Below, piece by piece: positions 28,035 to 34,008 of a stretch of DNA of 64,000 bases. How positions within the stretch are numbered: position 1 is the first letter of the stretch; every line of letters begins with the position of its first letter. The DNA is taken from positions 124,001 through 188,000 of the forward strand of contig NZ_JAJCRR010000006.1 in assembly GCF_020564355.1 (NCBI RefSeq), given 5' to 3'. The DNA comes from Lachnospira pectinoschiza (GTDB lineage Bacteria; Bacillota; Clostridia; Lachnospirales; Lachnospiraceae). The notes under the pieces were generated by a model. That model was given only the letters and a program-made list of their open reading frames with translations. It did not search any database and was not told the origin of the DNA. The position numbers were made by a program, and so were the translations under genes.

Positions 28035-28661
28035 ATGCCATATGCAGTAATATATGCATTGATTGGATATTTATCCGGCAGTGTATTATATGCGGAAGTA
28101 TTTTGCAGAATTTTTGGTAGAAAAAATGCAATTGAGCAGAGCAGGGATGCCAATCCGGGAACGGCAAACGCATTTTTATACGGCGGGTTCTGGTGCGGAA
28201 TCTGCACATTGATTTTTGATATGGCAAAGGGCTTTGTCCCGGTTTATGCCTATGTTCACATGACACAGATGAATTTAGCAGAAAGCAACGGACTGGCACT
28301 GGTGCTGGCAGCACCGGTAGCGGGACACATTTTCCCTGTCTGGCATCATTTTAAAGGTGGAAAGGGAATTGCAGTCAGTTTTGGCAGTCTGCTCGGACTG
28401 ATACCGATGTGGTATCCGGTACTTTCTCTTGCGGTGTGTTTTTTATTCTTTTCACTGGTAATACAGATTTCACCGAACTTTTACCGAACCGTAGCGGTAT
28501 ACATTGTAAACTGGCTCATCATTGTATTTTCAGAGACTAATCTGCCCAAAGCCGTGCATATCGGTGTAGGATTGATATCGCTGCTGATACTGCTTAAAAT
28601 GCATATGAGCCAGGAAGAACGTGAAAAAATGACATTTCAGTTATTGTGGATAAAGAGGTGA
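28035..28661 (+). CDS. plsY: PlsY-like glycerol-3-phosphate acyltransferase
   Basis: A 208-residue polytopic membrane enzyme that transfers an acyl group from acyl phosphate to glycerol-3-phosphate, the first step of phospholipid synthesis. Three PlsY motifs are visible in altered form: YLSGSVLYAEVF, DANPGTANAFLYGG (usual GSGNxGATN) and GHIFPVWHHFKGGKGIA. The second motif is divergent, so this is a distinct PlsY subfamily and may be a second copy in the genome. AGGAGG precedes ATG 28035. Its last codons (ATAAAGAGGTGA) provide the SD for the glycosyltransferase six bases downstream. A decayed second copy lies at 29844-29976. Confidence 0.86.
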   Translation: MPYAVIYALIGYLSGSVLYAEVFCRIFGRKNAIEQSRDANPGTANAFLYGGFWCGICTLIFDMAKGFVPVYAYVHMTQMNLAESNGLALVLAAPVAGHIFPVWHHFKGGKGIAVSFGSLLGLIPMWYPVLSLAVCFLFFSLVIQISPNFYRTVAVYIVNWLIIVFSETNLPKAVHIGVGLISLLILLKMHMSQEEREKMTFQLLWIKR

Positions 28662-28666
28662 TACCG

Positions 28667-29776
28667 ATGAATGTTTTAATTTTATCCTGCGGAACAGGCG
28701 GTGGACATAATGCCGCAGGGGCAGCAGTCCAAAAACAGCTCCAAAAACAGGGACATCAGGTGGTAATGATAAATCCTTACCAGCTAAAAAGTAACAGACT
28801 GGCAGGTGTGATTGATAAAGTGTATATCGGTCTGGTACAGAAAAACAGCACACTTTTTGGATTCGTATACCGGCTGGGAGAATTATACCGCCGTCTGCCG
28901 TTTCCGTCACCGGTTTATTATATTAACCGTAAAATGGCATATATTTTACAGGAGTATCTTTTACGACATCCGGCAGATGTCATCATTACACCGCATTTAT
29001 ATCCGGCGGAGATTATCACAAATATGAAAAAAATGGGGATGGAAGTGCCGCCAAGTATTTTTGTGGCTACCGATTATGCATGTATTCCGTTTACGGAAGA
29101 AACCGACTGCGATGATGTTGTGATTCCGTCAGAAAAGCTGATACCGGAATTCAGGAAATACGGAATTCCAAAAGAAAAGTTATATCCGCTTGGGATACCG
29201 ACGGCGGACACGGGTGTAGAGCGCATTTCACCGGAAGAAGCCAAAAGACAGCTGGGGCTGGATCCTGCAAAAGAGTATTTATTAATTGCGGGCGGCAGCA
29301 TGGGGGCTGGTGCGTTGGAGGAAGTTGTGGAAATTCTTTACCGTGTGCGTTCCCTGCATAAATGTAAGCTGATTATGGTCTGTGGAAACAATCAGCAGCT
29401 GTACAGCCGGCTGCAGAAGCGGTATGCGGACAAAATTGAACTGGTCGGATATACTGATAAGATGCCGCTGTATTTAAAGGCAGGCAGTATCTTTATTACA
29501 AAGCCGGGTGGGCTTTCAAGCACAGAAGCCGCCGCTGCACGGATTCCACTGATTCACATCTGTCCGATTCCGGGCTGTGAAACAAAGAATATGCAGTTTT
29601 TTAAAAAGACAGGCATGGCACTGGCAGTCACCAATCCCAAAGAGGAGCTGACCGCGGCAGTTCTGTCATTACAAAAACAGGAAAACCGCAAAAAAATGAT
29701 TCAGTGTCAGGAAAAATATGTGCCGGGAACAGCAGCAGCGCAGCTTGGACAGTTGGTGGAAGAAGGGAAAGAATAA
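28667..29776 (+). CDS. UgtP/MGDG-synthase-like glycolipid glycosyltransferase
   Basis: A 369-residue GT28-family transferase likely to add hexose to diacylglycerol at the inner membrane face. The N-terminus LILSCGTGGGHNAAGAAV is the acceptor-side glycine loop of the MGDG synthase/UgtP/MurG group. ITPHLYPAEIITNMKK and FVATDYACIPF follow. The C-terminal sugar-nucleotide site reads LIAGGSMGAG, VCGNNQQL and ITKPGGLSSTEAAAARIPLI. The start is ATG 28667; a GTG at 28646 lies upstream of the SD. It is coupled to plsY, which supports a role in membrane lipid synthesis. The donor sugar cannot be read from sequence. Confidence 0.85.
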   Translation: MNVLILSCGTGGGHNAAGAAVQKQLQKQGHQVVMINPYQLKSNRLAGVIDKVYIGLVQKNSTLFGFVYRLGELYRRLPFPSPVYYINRKMAYILQEYLLRHPADVIITPHLYPAEIITNMKKMGMEVPPSIFVATDYACIPFTEETDCDDVVIPSEKLIPEFRKYGIPKEKLYPLGIPTADTGVERISPEEAKRQLGLDPAKEYLLIAGGSMGAGALEEVVEILYRVRSLHKCKLIMVCGNNQQLYSRLQKRYADKIELVGYTDKMPLYLKAGSIFITKPGGLSSTEAAAARIPLIHICPIPGCETKNMQFFKKTGMALAVTNPKEELTAAVLSLQKQENRKKMIQCQEKYVPGTAAAQLGQLVEEGKE

Positions 29777-29790
29777 ATAATGATAAATAA

Positions 29791-29819
29791 TTGACGAAGT
29801 GTGTAAAAAGTGACATAAT
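29791..29819 (+). promoter_or_regulatory. Promoter copy upstream of the plsY remnant and chemoreceptor
   Basis: TTGACG at 29791-29796, 17 bases, CATAAT at 29814-29819. It repeats the plsY promoter (shared AATTGACGAA and CATAAT) and now probably drives the chemoreceptor. Confidence 0.65.
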
Positions 29820-29843
29820 AAATATAGATTGTACGTGATGGGA

Positions 29844-29976
29844 GACAGAAACCTGGGAAGGACAAATGCATTTTTTGTACGTTGGATTCCGGTGTGTGGT
29901 CTGTACATTGAAAATGCATGTGAGTAAGGACGAACGGGAAACAATGACAGCAGGATTATTATGGGGAAAGAGGTAA
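29844..29976 (+). pseudogene. Decayed second copy of plsY
   Basis: Two segments match plsY. Bases 29844-29910 align to plsY 28146-28211 (GGGAA-GCATTTTT-TGGTG-TCTG-ACATTG in order) with a one-base length difference that breaks the frame. Bases 29908-29976 read [22 protein letters not shown] then stop, matching the plsY C-terminus LKMHMSQEEREKMT...LLWIKR. About 380 bases between them and the first 100 or so coding bases are missing. The leftover AAAGAGGTAA serves as the SD of the chemoreceptor gene, exactly as the plsY end does for the glycosyltransferase. This marks an old tandem duplication with internal deletion. Confidence 0.82.
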
Positions 29977-29981
29977 AGAGT

Positions 29982-31760
29982 ATGAATAATGTAAAGGTAA
30001 GAACAAAGCTGATTATTGTAATGCTGGCCGCATTTTTGGCAATGACGGCATGTGTTGTTTTTTCGACAGAATCTATGAAGGCGATGCAGACAAAGGCACT
30101 GGAAGCGATAGAGTCAGATAAGCGTGCATCTTATGATGAGATGATTCAGAATCAGGTTGACAATGTGATTTCATTGTGCCAGAACATTTACACACAGTAT
30201 GAAGCAGGGGTGTATACCAGAGAAGAGGCAAAAAAACTGGCAGCAGATGAGATACGTCAGCTCCGATATGGGGATGGCGGCTATTTCTGGGTTGATCAGT
30301 ATGATGGAACCAATGTTGTGCTGCTTGGCAGTCAGACAGAAGGAACGAATCGTCTGGAAACAAAGGATGGCAACGGTTACCAAATGGTAAAAGAGATTAT
30401 CCGTGTAGGAAAGCAGGCTGAAGGAGGCTTTACAGACTATGTTTATCCGAAGGAGGGTGAAACCGATAATCAGCCTAAACGTTCTTACAGCAAAGCATTT
30501 GCACCATTTGAATGGGTTATCGGAACAGGAAATTATACGGATTATATTGATGAAAAAATAGATGGTATACGGTCAGAATATGCGGCTTATGTGCTTGGCA
30601 GGGAAGGGATTTTTATTGGTCTGGTCATTGCAGTTGAAGTTTTACTGATTATCCTGCTGATTGTCATTACACGCAGTATTACCGTGCCGTTAAAGAAGGC
30701 GGTAGTTTCTATAAAGACAATGGGGCGGGGAGATTTTTCACAGCCGACTGCCCCGGCACTTTTAAAGAGAAAAGACGATTTCGGGCAGCTTTCAGTATTC
30801 CTTGAAAATATGCGTTGTGAAGTAGGTACATTGATTGGTGAGGTAAAAGGCCAAGCATCGAATATCAGCGGTATGGTTGAGGAGATTGATGAAAATGTCC
30901 GGTCCCTTGACCATGAAATTGAAGAGGTGTCAGCTACAACACAGGAACTGGCAGCAGCCATGGAAGAAACTGCGGCATCCTCACAGCAGATTGATGCAAT
31001 GTCACATGAAATTGAAACGGCAGCGAAAAGCATTGCAACACGTTCACAGGATGGTGCGCTTGAAGCAGACAGTATCCGTGACCGTGCAGTTGTGATTAAG
31101 GATACAACGCAGAAAAAATATGAACATACACATGAAATTCATGAAGACATTAGTGACCATTTGACAAAGGCACTGGAAGATATTAAAATCGTAGACCAGA
31201 TTGGCATACTGGCAGAATCTATTATGGGGATTACGGCACAGACGAATCTTTTGGCTCTTAATGCATCCATTGAGGCGGCAAGGGCAGGAGAAGCCGGAAA
31301 AGGCTTTGCGGTTGTTGCCGAGCAGATTCGTGTACTTGCTGAACAGTCCAAGGAAACGGTTTCTAATATTCAGGAAGTAACACAAAGTGTTGTGGGTGCG
31401 GTTGATAATCTTGCAGGGGATTCTGCAAGACTGCTTGAATTTGTCGGAACAGATGTTGTACAGAATCTGGAAGACTTTTCACAAATGGCAGATTCGTATA
31501 ATGATGATGCGCAAAAGGTTGACGAACTGGTTACGGATTTTTCGGCCTCTTCAGAAGAATTGCTTGCTTCTATCAGTGGGGTAATGAATGGTATTGGTGA
31601 TGTAAGTAAGGCGGCATCGGAGGGAGCTTCCGGTACAACGGATATTGCACAAAAGACAACTGTTGTGGTTGAAAAATCGTCAGATATTAAAGAAAAAGCT
31701 TCTAAGGCACATGCATCGGCAGATGTATTAAAGTCACAGGTTGAAAAATTTATCGTATAA
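29982..31760 (+). CDS. Methyl-accepting chemotaxis protein with single Cache domain
   Basis: A 592-residue transmembrane receptor. Helix 1 is at about 8-28, and a periplasm-side sensor spans about 30-205. It has the sCache_2 signature [20 protein letters not shown], then [13 protein letters not shown] and [15 protein letters not shown]. Helix 2 ([21 protein letters not shown]) leads to a HAMP domain, then a long coiled coil with the conserved tip [28 protein letters not shown]. Such Cache domains bind small organic acids; the ligand is unknown. The start is ATG 29982 with AGAGG eight bases upstream, taken from the plsY remnant. ATG 29961 is in frame but lacks an SD. A terminator follows. Confidence 0.92.
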   Translation: MNNVKVRTKLIIVMLAAFLAMTACVVFSTESMKAMQTKALEAIESDKRASYDEMIQNQVDNVISLCQNIYTQYEAGVYTREEAKKLAADEIRQLRYGDGGYFWVDQYDGTNVVLLGSQTEGTNRLETKDGNGYQMVKEIIRVGKQAEGGFTDYVYPKEGETDNQPKRSYSKAFAPFEWVIGTGNYTDYIDEKIDGIRSEYAAYVLGREGIFIGLVIAVEVLLIILLIVITRSITVPLKKAVVSIKTMGRGDFSQPTAPALLKRKDDFGQLSVFLENMRCEVGTLIGEVKGQASNISGMVEEIDENVRSLDHEIEEVSATTQELAAAMEETAASSQQIDAMSHEIETAAKSIATRSQDGALEADSIRDRAVVIKDTTQKKYEHTHEIHEDISDHLTKALEDIKIVDQIGILAESIMGITAQTNLLALNASIEAARAGEAGKGFAVVAEQIRVLAEQSKETVSNIQEVTQSVVGAVDNLAGDSARLLEFVGTDVVQNLEDFSQMADSYNDDAQKVDELVTDFSASSEELLASISGVMNGIGDVSKAASEGASGTTDIAQKTTVVVEKSSDIKEKASKAHASADVLKSQVEKFIV

Positions 31761-31815
31761 GAGTATGCCGGCCGGGTGTAGAAACAGGCTTTCTTTTCGG
31801 CTGCATATATTGATT

Positions 31816-31845
31816 GGGCAGTTTGTATTGCAAATTGCCCTTTTT
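31816..31845 (+). terminator. Terminator after the chemoreceptor gene
   Basis: GGGCAGTTTG at 31816-31825 pairs with CAAATTGCCC at 31831-31840 (one G-U wobble), followed by five T residues. Confidence 0.9.
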
Positions 31846-31865
31846 CTTCCAAAAACAACCATATA

Positions 31866-31894
31866 TTGAAACACCGGGAAATTTATGCTAGAAT
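31866..31894 (+). promoter_or_regulatory. SigA-type promoter of pyrE
   Basis: TTGAAA at 31866-31871, 17 bases, TAGAAT at 31889-31894 with TG at -15. The block ATTTATGCTA(G/T)AAT and a following ATGTCAGGG are shared with the DUF308 gene promoter at 47.5 kb. Confidence 0.75.
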
Positions 31895-31910
31895 AAAAAG
31901 AAATGTCAGG

Positions 31911-31966
31911 GTCAGAAGGTCTAAAACCACATAAGTCTGCTTATAGGTGGGTGAGTGACCTTTTGT
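31911..31966 (+). promoter_or_regulatory. Structured 5' leader of pyrE
   Basis: A long stem is visible: AAGGTC at 31916-31921 pairs GACCTT at 31957-31962. Inside it CCAC-ATAAG at 31927-31935 pairs CTTAT at 31940-31944 and GTGG at 31947-31950 across a two-base bulge, with loop TCTG. The outer stem ends in TTTT, so it could act as a weak attenuator. It matches no riboswitch or PyrR site I recognise. Confidence 0.55.
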
Positions 31967-32029
31967 CGCCAACATTAAAAAGATATTAAAAATTGTTAAA
32001 AGTATTACAAACAGGAGGCTTTATAGATT

Positions 32030-32710
32030 ATGGAACAGTACAAACAGGAATTTATAGAATTTATGGTAGACTGCAATGTGTTGCGGTTTGGTGAATTTAC
32101 TTTAAAGAGCGGCAGAAAGTCCCCGTTTTTTATGAATGCAGGACTTTATGTAACGGGTGCACAGCTTGAAAAGCTGGGTGAGTATTACGCGAAGGCAATT
32201 CACGATAACTACGGTGATGATTTTGATGTGCTGTTCGGACCGGCTTACAAGGGTATTCCGTTAAGCGTGGCAACAACCATGGCATATCACAGACTTTACG
32301 GTAAAGAAATCCGTTACTGCTCTAACAGAAAAGAAGCAAAAGACCACGGCGATGCAGGTATCTTACTGGGCAGCCCGATTAAAGACGGAGATAAAGTAGT
32401 TATTATTGAAGACGTAACAACTTCCGGTAAATCCATCGAAGAAACATTTCCGATTATTCAGGCACAGGGCGATGTGACAATCAAAGGCTTAATGGTGTCT
32501 TTAAACAGAATGGAACGTGGCAAAGGCGAAAAGAGTGCCCTTGTTGAAATTCAGGAAAAGTACGGTTTTCCGGCAAATGCAATTGTCAGCATGTCAGACG
32601 TTGTAGAACATTTATACAACAAGCCTTGCAACGGCAAGGTGGTTATTGATGATGAAATTAAGGCTGCCATTGACAAGTATTACGAAGAATACGGTGCGAA
32701 GGAAGCATAA
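32030..32710 (+). CDS. pyrE: Orotate phosphoribosyltransferase
   Basis: A 226-residue enzyme joining orotate and PRPP to give OMP. The PRPP-binding motif VVIIEDVTTSGKSIEET at about 123-139 is intact, and GPAYKGIPLSVATTMA and YCSNRKEAKDHGD form the flexible loop and substrate site. FTLKSGRKSPFFMNAG at the N-terminus is typical. It is separated from pyrCFKD by 13 kb and has its own promoter and structured leader, so it is probably regulated on its own. An AGGAGG site is 11 bases before ATG 32030. Intergenic repeat copy 1 begins 12 bases after the stop. Confidence 0.96.
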   Translation: MEQYKQEFIEFMVDCNVLRFGEFTLKSGRKSPFFMNAGLYVTGAQLEKLGEYYAKAIHDNYGDDFDVLFGPAYKGIPLSVATTMAYHRLYGKEIRYCSNRKEAKDHGDAGILLGSPIKDGDKVVIIEDVTTSGKSIEETFPIIQAQGDVTIKGLMVSLNRMERGKGEKSALVEIQEKYGFPANAIVSMSDVVEHLYNKPCNGKVVIDDEIKAAIDKYYEEYGAKEA

Positions 32711-32721
32711 GGAAGTAAATG

Positions 32722-32886
32722 TTTGCGAAATGAGGATAGTGTGAAAAATAACGCTGATGCGCTTATTTTTCACACGGAGATTTGTTTCTGAGCGAAAACA
32801 AATCTCCATGATTGCAGATGAGAAATCGCCTGCGCGAATTTCTCATCGCAGCTTCGCGATAAAGTCGCTCAGAAATGAGGAGTAGT
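32722..32886 (+). repeat. Intergenic hairpin repeat, copy 1
   Basis: Order of parts: SD-like GAAATGAGG (32727-32735); hairpin 1, GTGTGAAAAATA 32739-32750 with TATTTTTCACAC 32764-32775; hairpin 2, GGAGATTTGTTT 32776-32787 with AAACAAATCTCC 32796-32807; hairpin 3, GATGAGAAAT 32817-32826 with ATTTCTCATC 32838-32847; then CTCA-GAAA-TGAGG at 32869-32881, a tetraloop hairpin holding the SD of the next gene. A 16-codon frame from GTG 32741 (MKNNADALIFHTEICF) starts after the first SD. A second frame, ATG 32757 to 32885, holds SERKQISMIADEKSP. Confidence 0.85.
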
Positions 32887-33039
32887 ATGGACGAAAAGTT
32901 ATATAAAAAAATCAAGTCAATTGGCGCCGGGAATATTGTTTTTGGCATTATTTCAGTCGTATGTGGTGTTACAACAGGAGTTTTGCTGATTGTAAATGGT
33001 GCAAGACTTCTGGCACATAAATCCGACACATTATTTTAA
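32887..33039 (+). CDS. Small single-span membrane protein, 50 residues
   Basis: ATG 32887 follows the SD of repeat copy 1 (ATGAGG, seven bases upstream). The product, MDEKLYKKIKSIGAGN then IVFGIISVVCGVTTGVLLIVNGARLL, has a lysine-rich N-terminus and one hydrophobic helix of about 24 residues, and ends KSDTLF. It resembles no family I recognise. It sits between pyrE and the VanZ-like gene with 26 bases to the latter, so it probably belongs to a small membrane-protein operon with the two genes downstream. Coding status rests on SD, hydrophobic pattern and fit between neighbours. Confidence 0.6.
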   Translation: MDEKLYKKIKSIGAGNIVFGIISVVCGVTTGVLLIVNGARLLAHKSDTLF

Positions 33040-33065
33040 GCGTATCAGGAAGGTATGGGCATTGT

Positions 33066-33533
33066 GTGAAAAATAGAAAAATGAAAAAGACATTGAAATG
33101 GCTGATTTTTATTGCGTATATTGCTGCACTGGTATATTTTATGTTCTTTGCGGAAATTCTCGGAAGGACGGATGTATCACGCACGTACCGGTATAATCTT
33201 GTACCATTTAAAGAAATCAAGCGGTTTGTTAATCACTTCTGGCAGCTTGGTCTGACGGCGGTGCTTGCCAATATTGCGGGAAATGTGGTAGCATTTATGC
33301 CATTCGGGTTCTGCCTGCCGCTGATTGCAGACCATCGGATTAAGTTTTTTGGGTGTATGCTGTATACATTCGGGTTAAGTCTTGCAATCGAACTGATTCA
33401 GCTTGTATCTAAAGTGGGAAGTTTTGATGTAGATGATTTAATGCTCAATACACTCGGTGGTGTATTGGGCTATCTCACGTTTTTGTGTTACAAAAAAATG
33501 TGTCAGTTTCATAGGAAAAGGAAAAAATCATGA
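33066..33533 (+). CDS. VanZ-like membrane protein
   Basis: A 155-residue protein with four membrane helices and the VanZ-family pattern. It has YRYNLVPFKEI after helix 1, NIAGNVVAFMPFGFCLPL, and SLAIELIQLVSKVGSFDVDDLMLNTLGGVLGYL, where the Glu-Leu-Ile-Q and FDxDDLxLNTxGxxxG motifs are diagnostic. Function is unknown for most members; VanZ itself gives teicoplanin resistance. I use GTG 33066, with AGGAAGG about 11 bases upstream; ATG 33081 is the alternative. The start overlaps a GTGTGAAAAATA 12-mer identical to the 5' arm of the flanking hairpin repeats. It overlaps the next gene by four bases (ATGA). Confidence 0.85.
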   Translation: MKNRKMKKTLKWLIFIAYIAALVYFMFFAEILGRTDVSRTYRYNLVPFKEIKRFVNHFWQLGLTAVLANIAGNVVAFMPFGFCLPLIADHRIKFFGCMLYTFGLSLAIELIQLVSKVGSFDVDDLMLNTLGGVLGYLTFLCYKKMCQFHRKRKKS

Positions 33534-33847
33534 AACTTTTTAATAAATATAAATTTTCGGATAAAAGCCAGACCTTGGGGGGCATGATATCAACAGTCAT
33601 GGGATTGGCGGCACTGGTGTCGTTTGGCTATGGCATTTATATTGCATTCCAGGCAAAAGGAAACGCAGGACTCGAGGTAGGAAGCCTTGGACTGCTCAGT
33701 TTCATGCTTTCTGTTATTGGGTTGGTTATCGGACTGTTAAGCTTTAAAGAAGAAGATAAGTTTTATACATTTTCAAGAGCAGGTTCCCTGATGTGTGGTA
33801 TTTTTGCAATATTTATGGTAGCAGTGCTGATGATGGGCATAGTGTGA
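33530..33847 (+). CDS. Small membrane protein of unknown function (possibly DUF6142)
   Basis: A 105-residue protein with three membrane helices: TVMGLAALVSFGYGIYIAFQA, LGLLSFMLSVIGLVIGLLSF and SLMCGIFAIFMVAVLMMGIV. A short polar start (KLFNKYKFSDKSQTLGGM) precedes them. The pattern resembles small Lachnospiraceae families such as DUF6142, not confirmed. Translation is coupled to the VanZ-like gene through a four-base overlap. Its last codons GTG-TGA are the first bases of hairpin repeat copy 2, so the repeat begins exactly at the gene end. Confidence 0.7.
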   Translation: MKLFNKYKFSDKSQTLGGMISTVMGLAALVSFGYGIYIAFQAKGNAGLEVGSLGLLSFMLSVIGLVIGLLSFKEEDKFYTFSRAGSLMCGIFAIFMVAVLMMGIV

Positions 33848-33994
33848 AAAATATGCTTGATAGCATATTTTTCACACGGCTATTTGTTTCTGAGCGAAAA
33901 CAAATAGCCATGATTGCAGATGAGAAATCGCCTACGCGAATTTCTCATCGCATCTTTGCGACCAGTCGTTCAGAAATGAGGTATAGTGTGAATA
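33842..33994 (+). repeat. Intergenic hairpin repeat, copy 2
   Basis: Hairpin 1 is a perfect 15-base stem, 33842-33856 with 33863-33877. Hairpin 2 is GGCTATTTGTTT with AAACAAATAGCC around TCTGAGCGA. Hairpin 3 is GATGAGAAAT with ATTTCTCATC, and the end is TTCA-GAAA-TGAGG at 33970-33982. Compared with copy 1, hairpin 2 has two compensatory pair changes and the apex of hairpin 1 differs on both arms while staying paired. A frame from 33844 to 34008 stays open (54 codons, with SERKQIAMIADEKSP) and a six-codon frame GTG 33988 to TAA 34008 abuts the next ATG. Confidence 0.85.
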
Positions 33995-34008
33995 GTGAGG
34001 ATTTGTAA

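Noticed and set aside
29961..29981. Upstream ATG start for the chemoreceptor
   Set aside because: ATG 29961 has no SD and its codons are the tail of the plsY remnant; ATG 29982 follows AGAGG.
33793..34008. Hypothetical 71-codon protein spanning the end of the small membrane gene and repeat copy 2
   Set aside because: It overlaps a real gene in another frame, has no SD, and most of its length is the hairpin repeat; kept only as an observation on the repeat.
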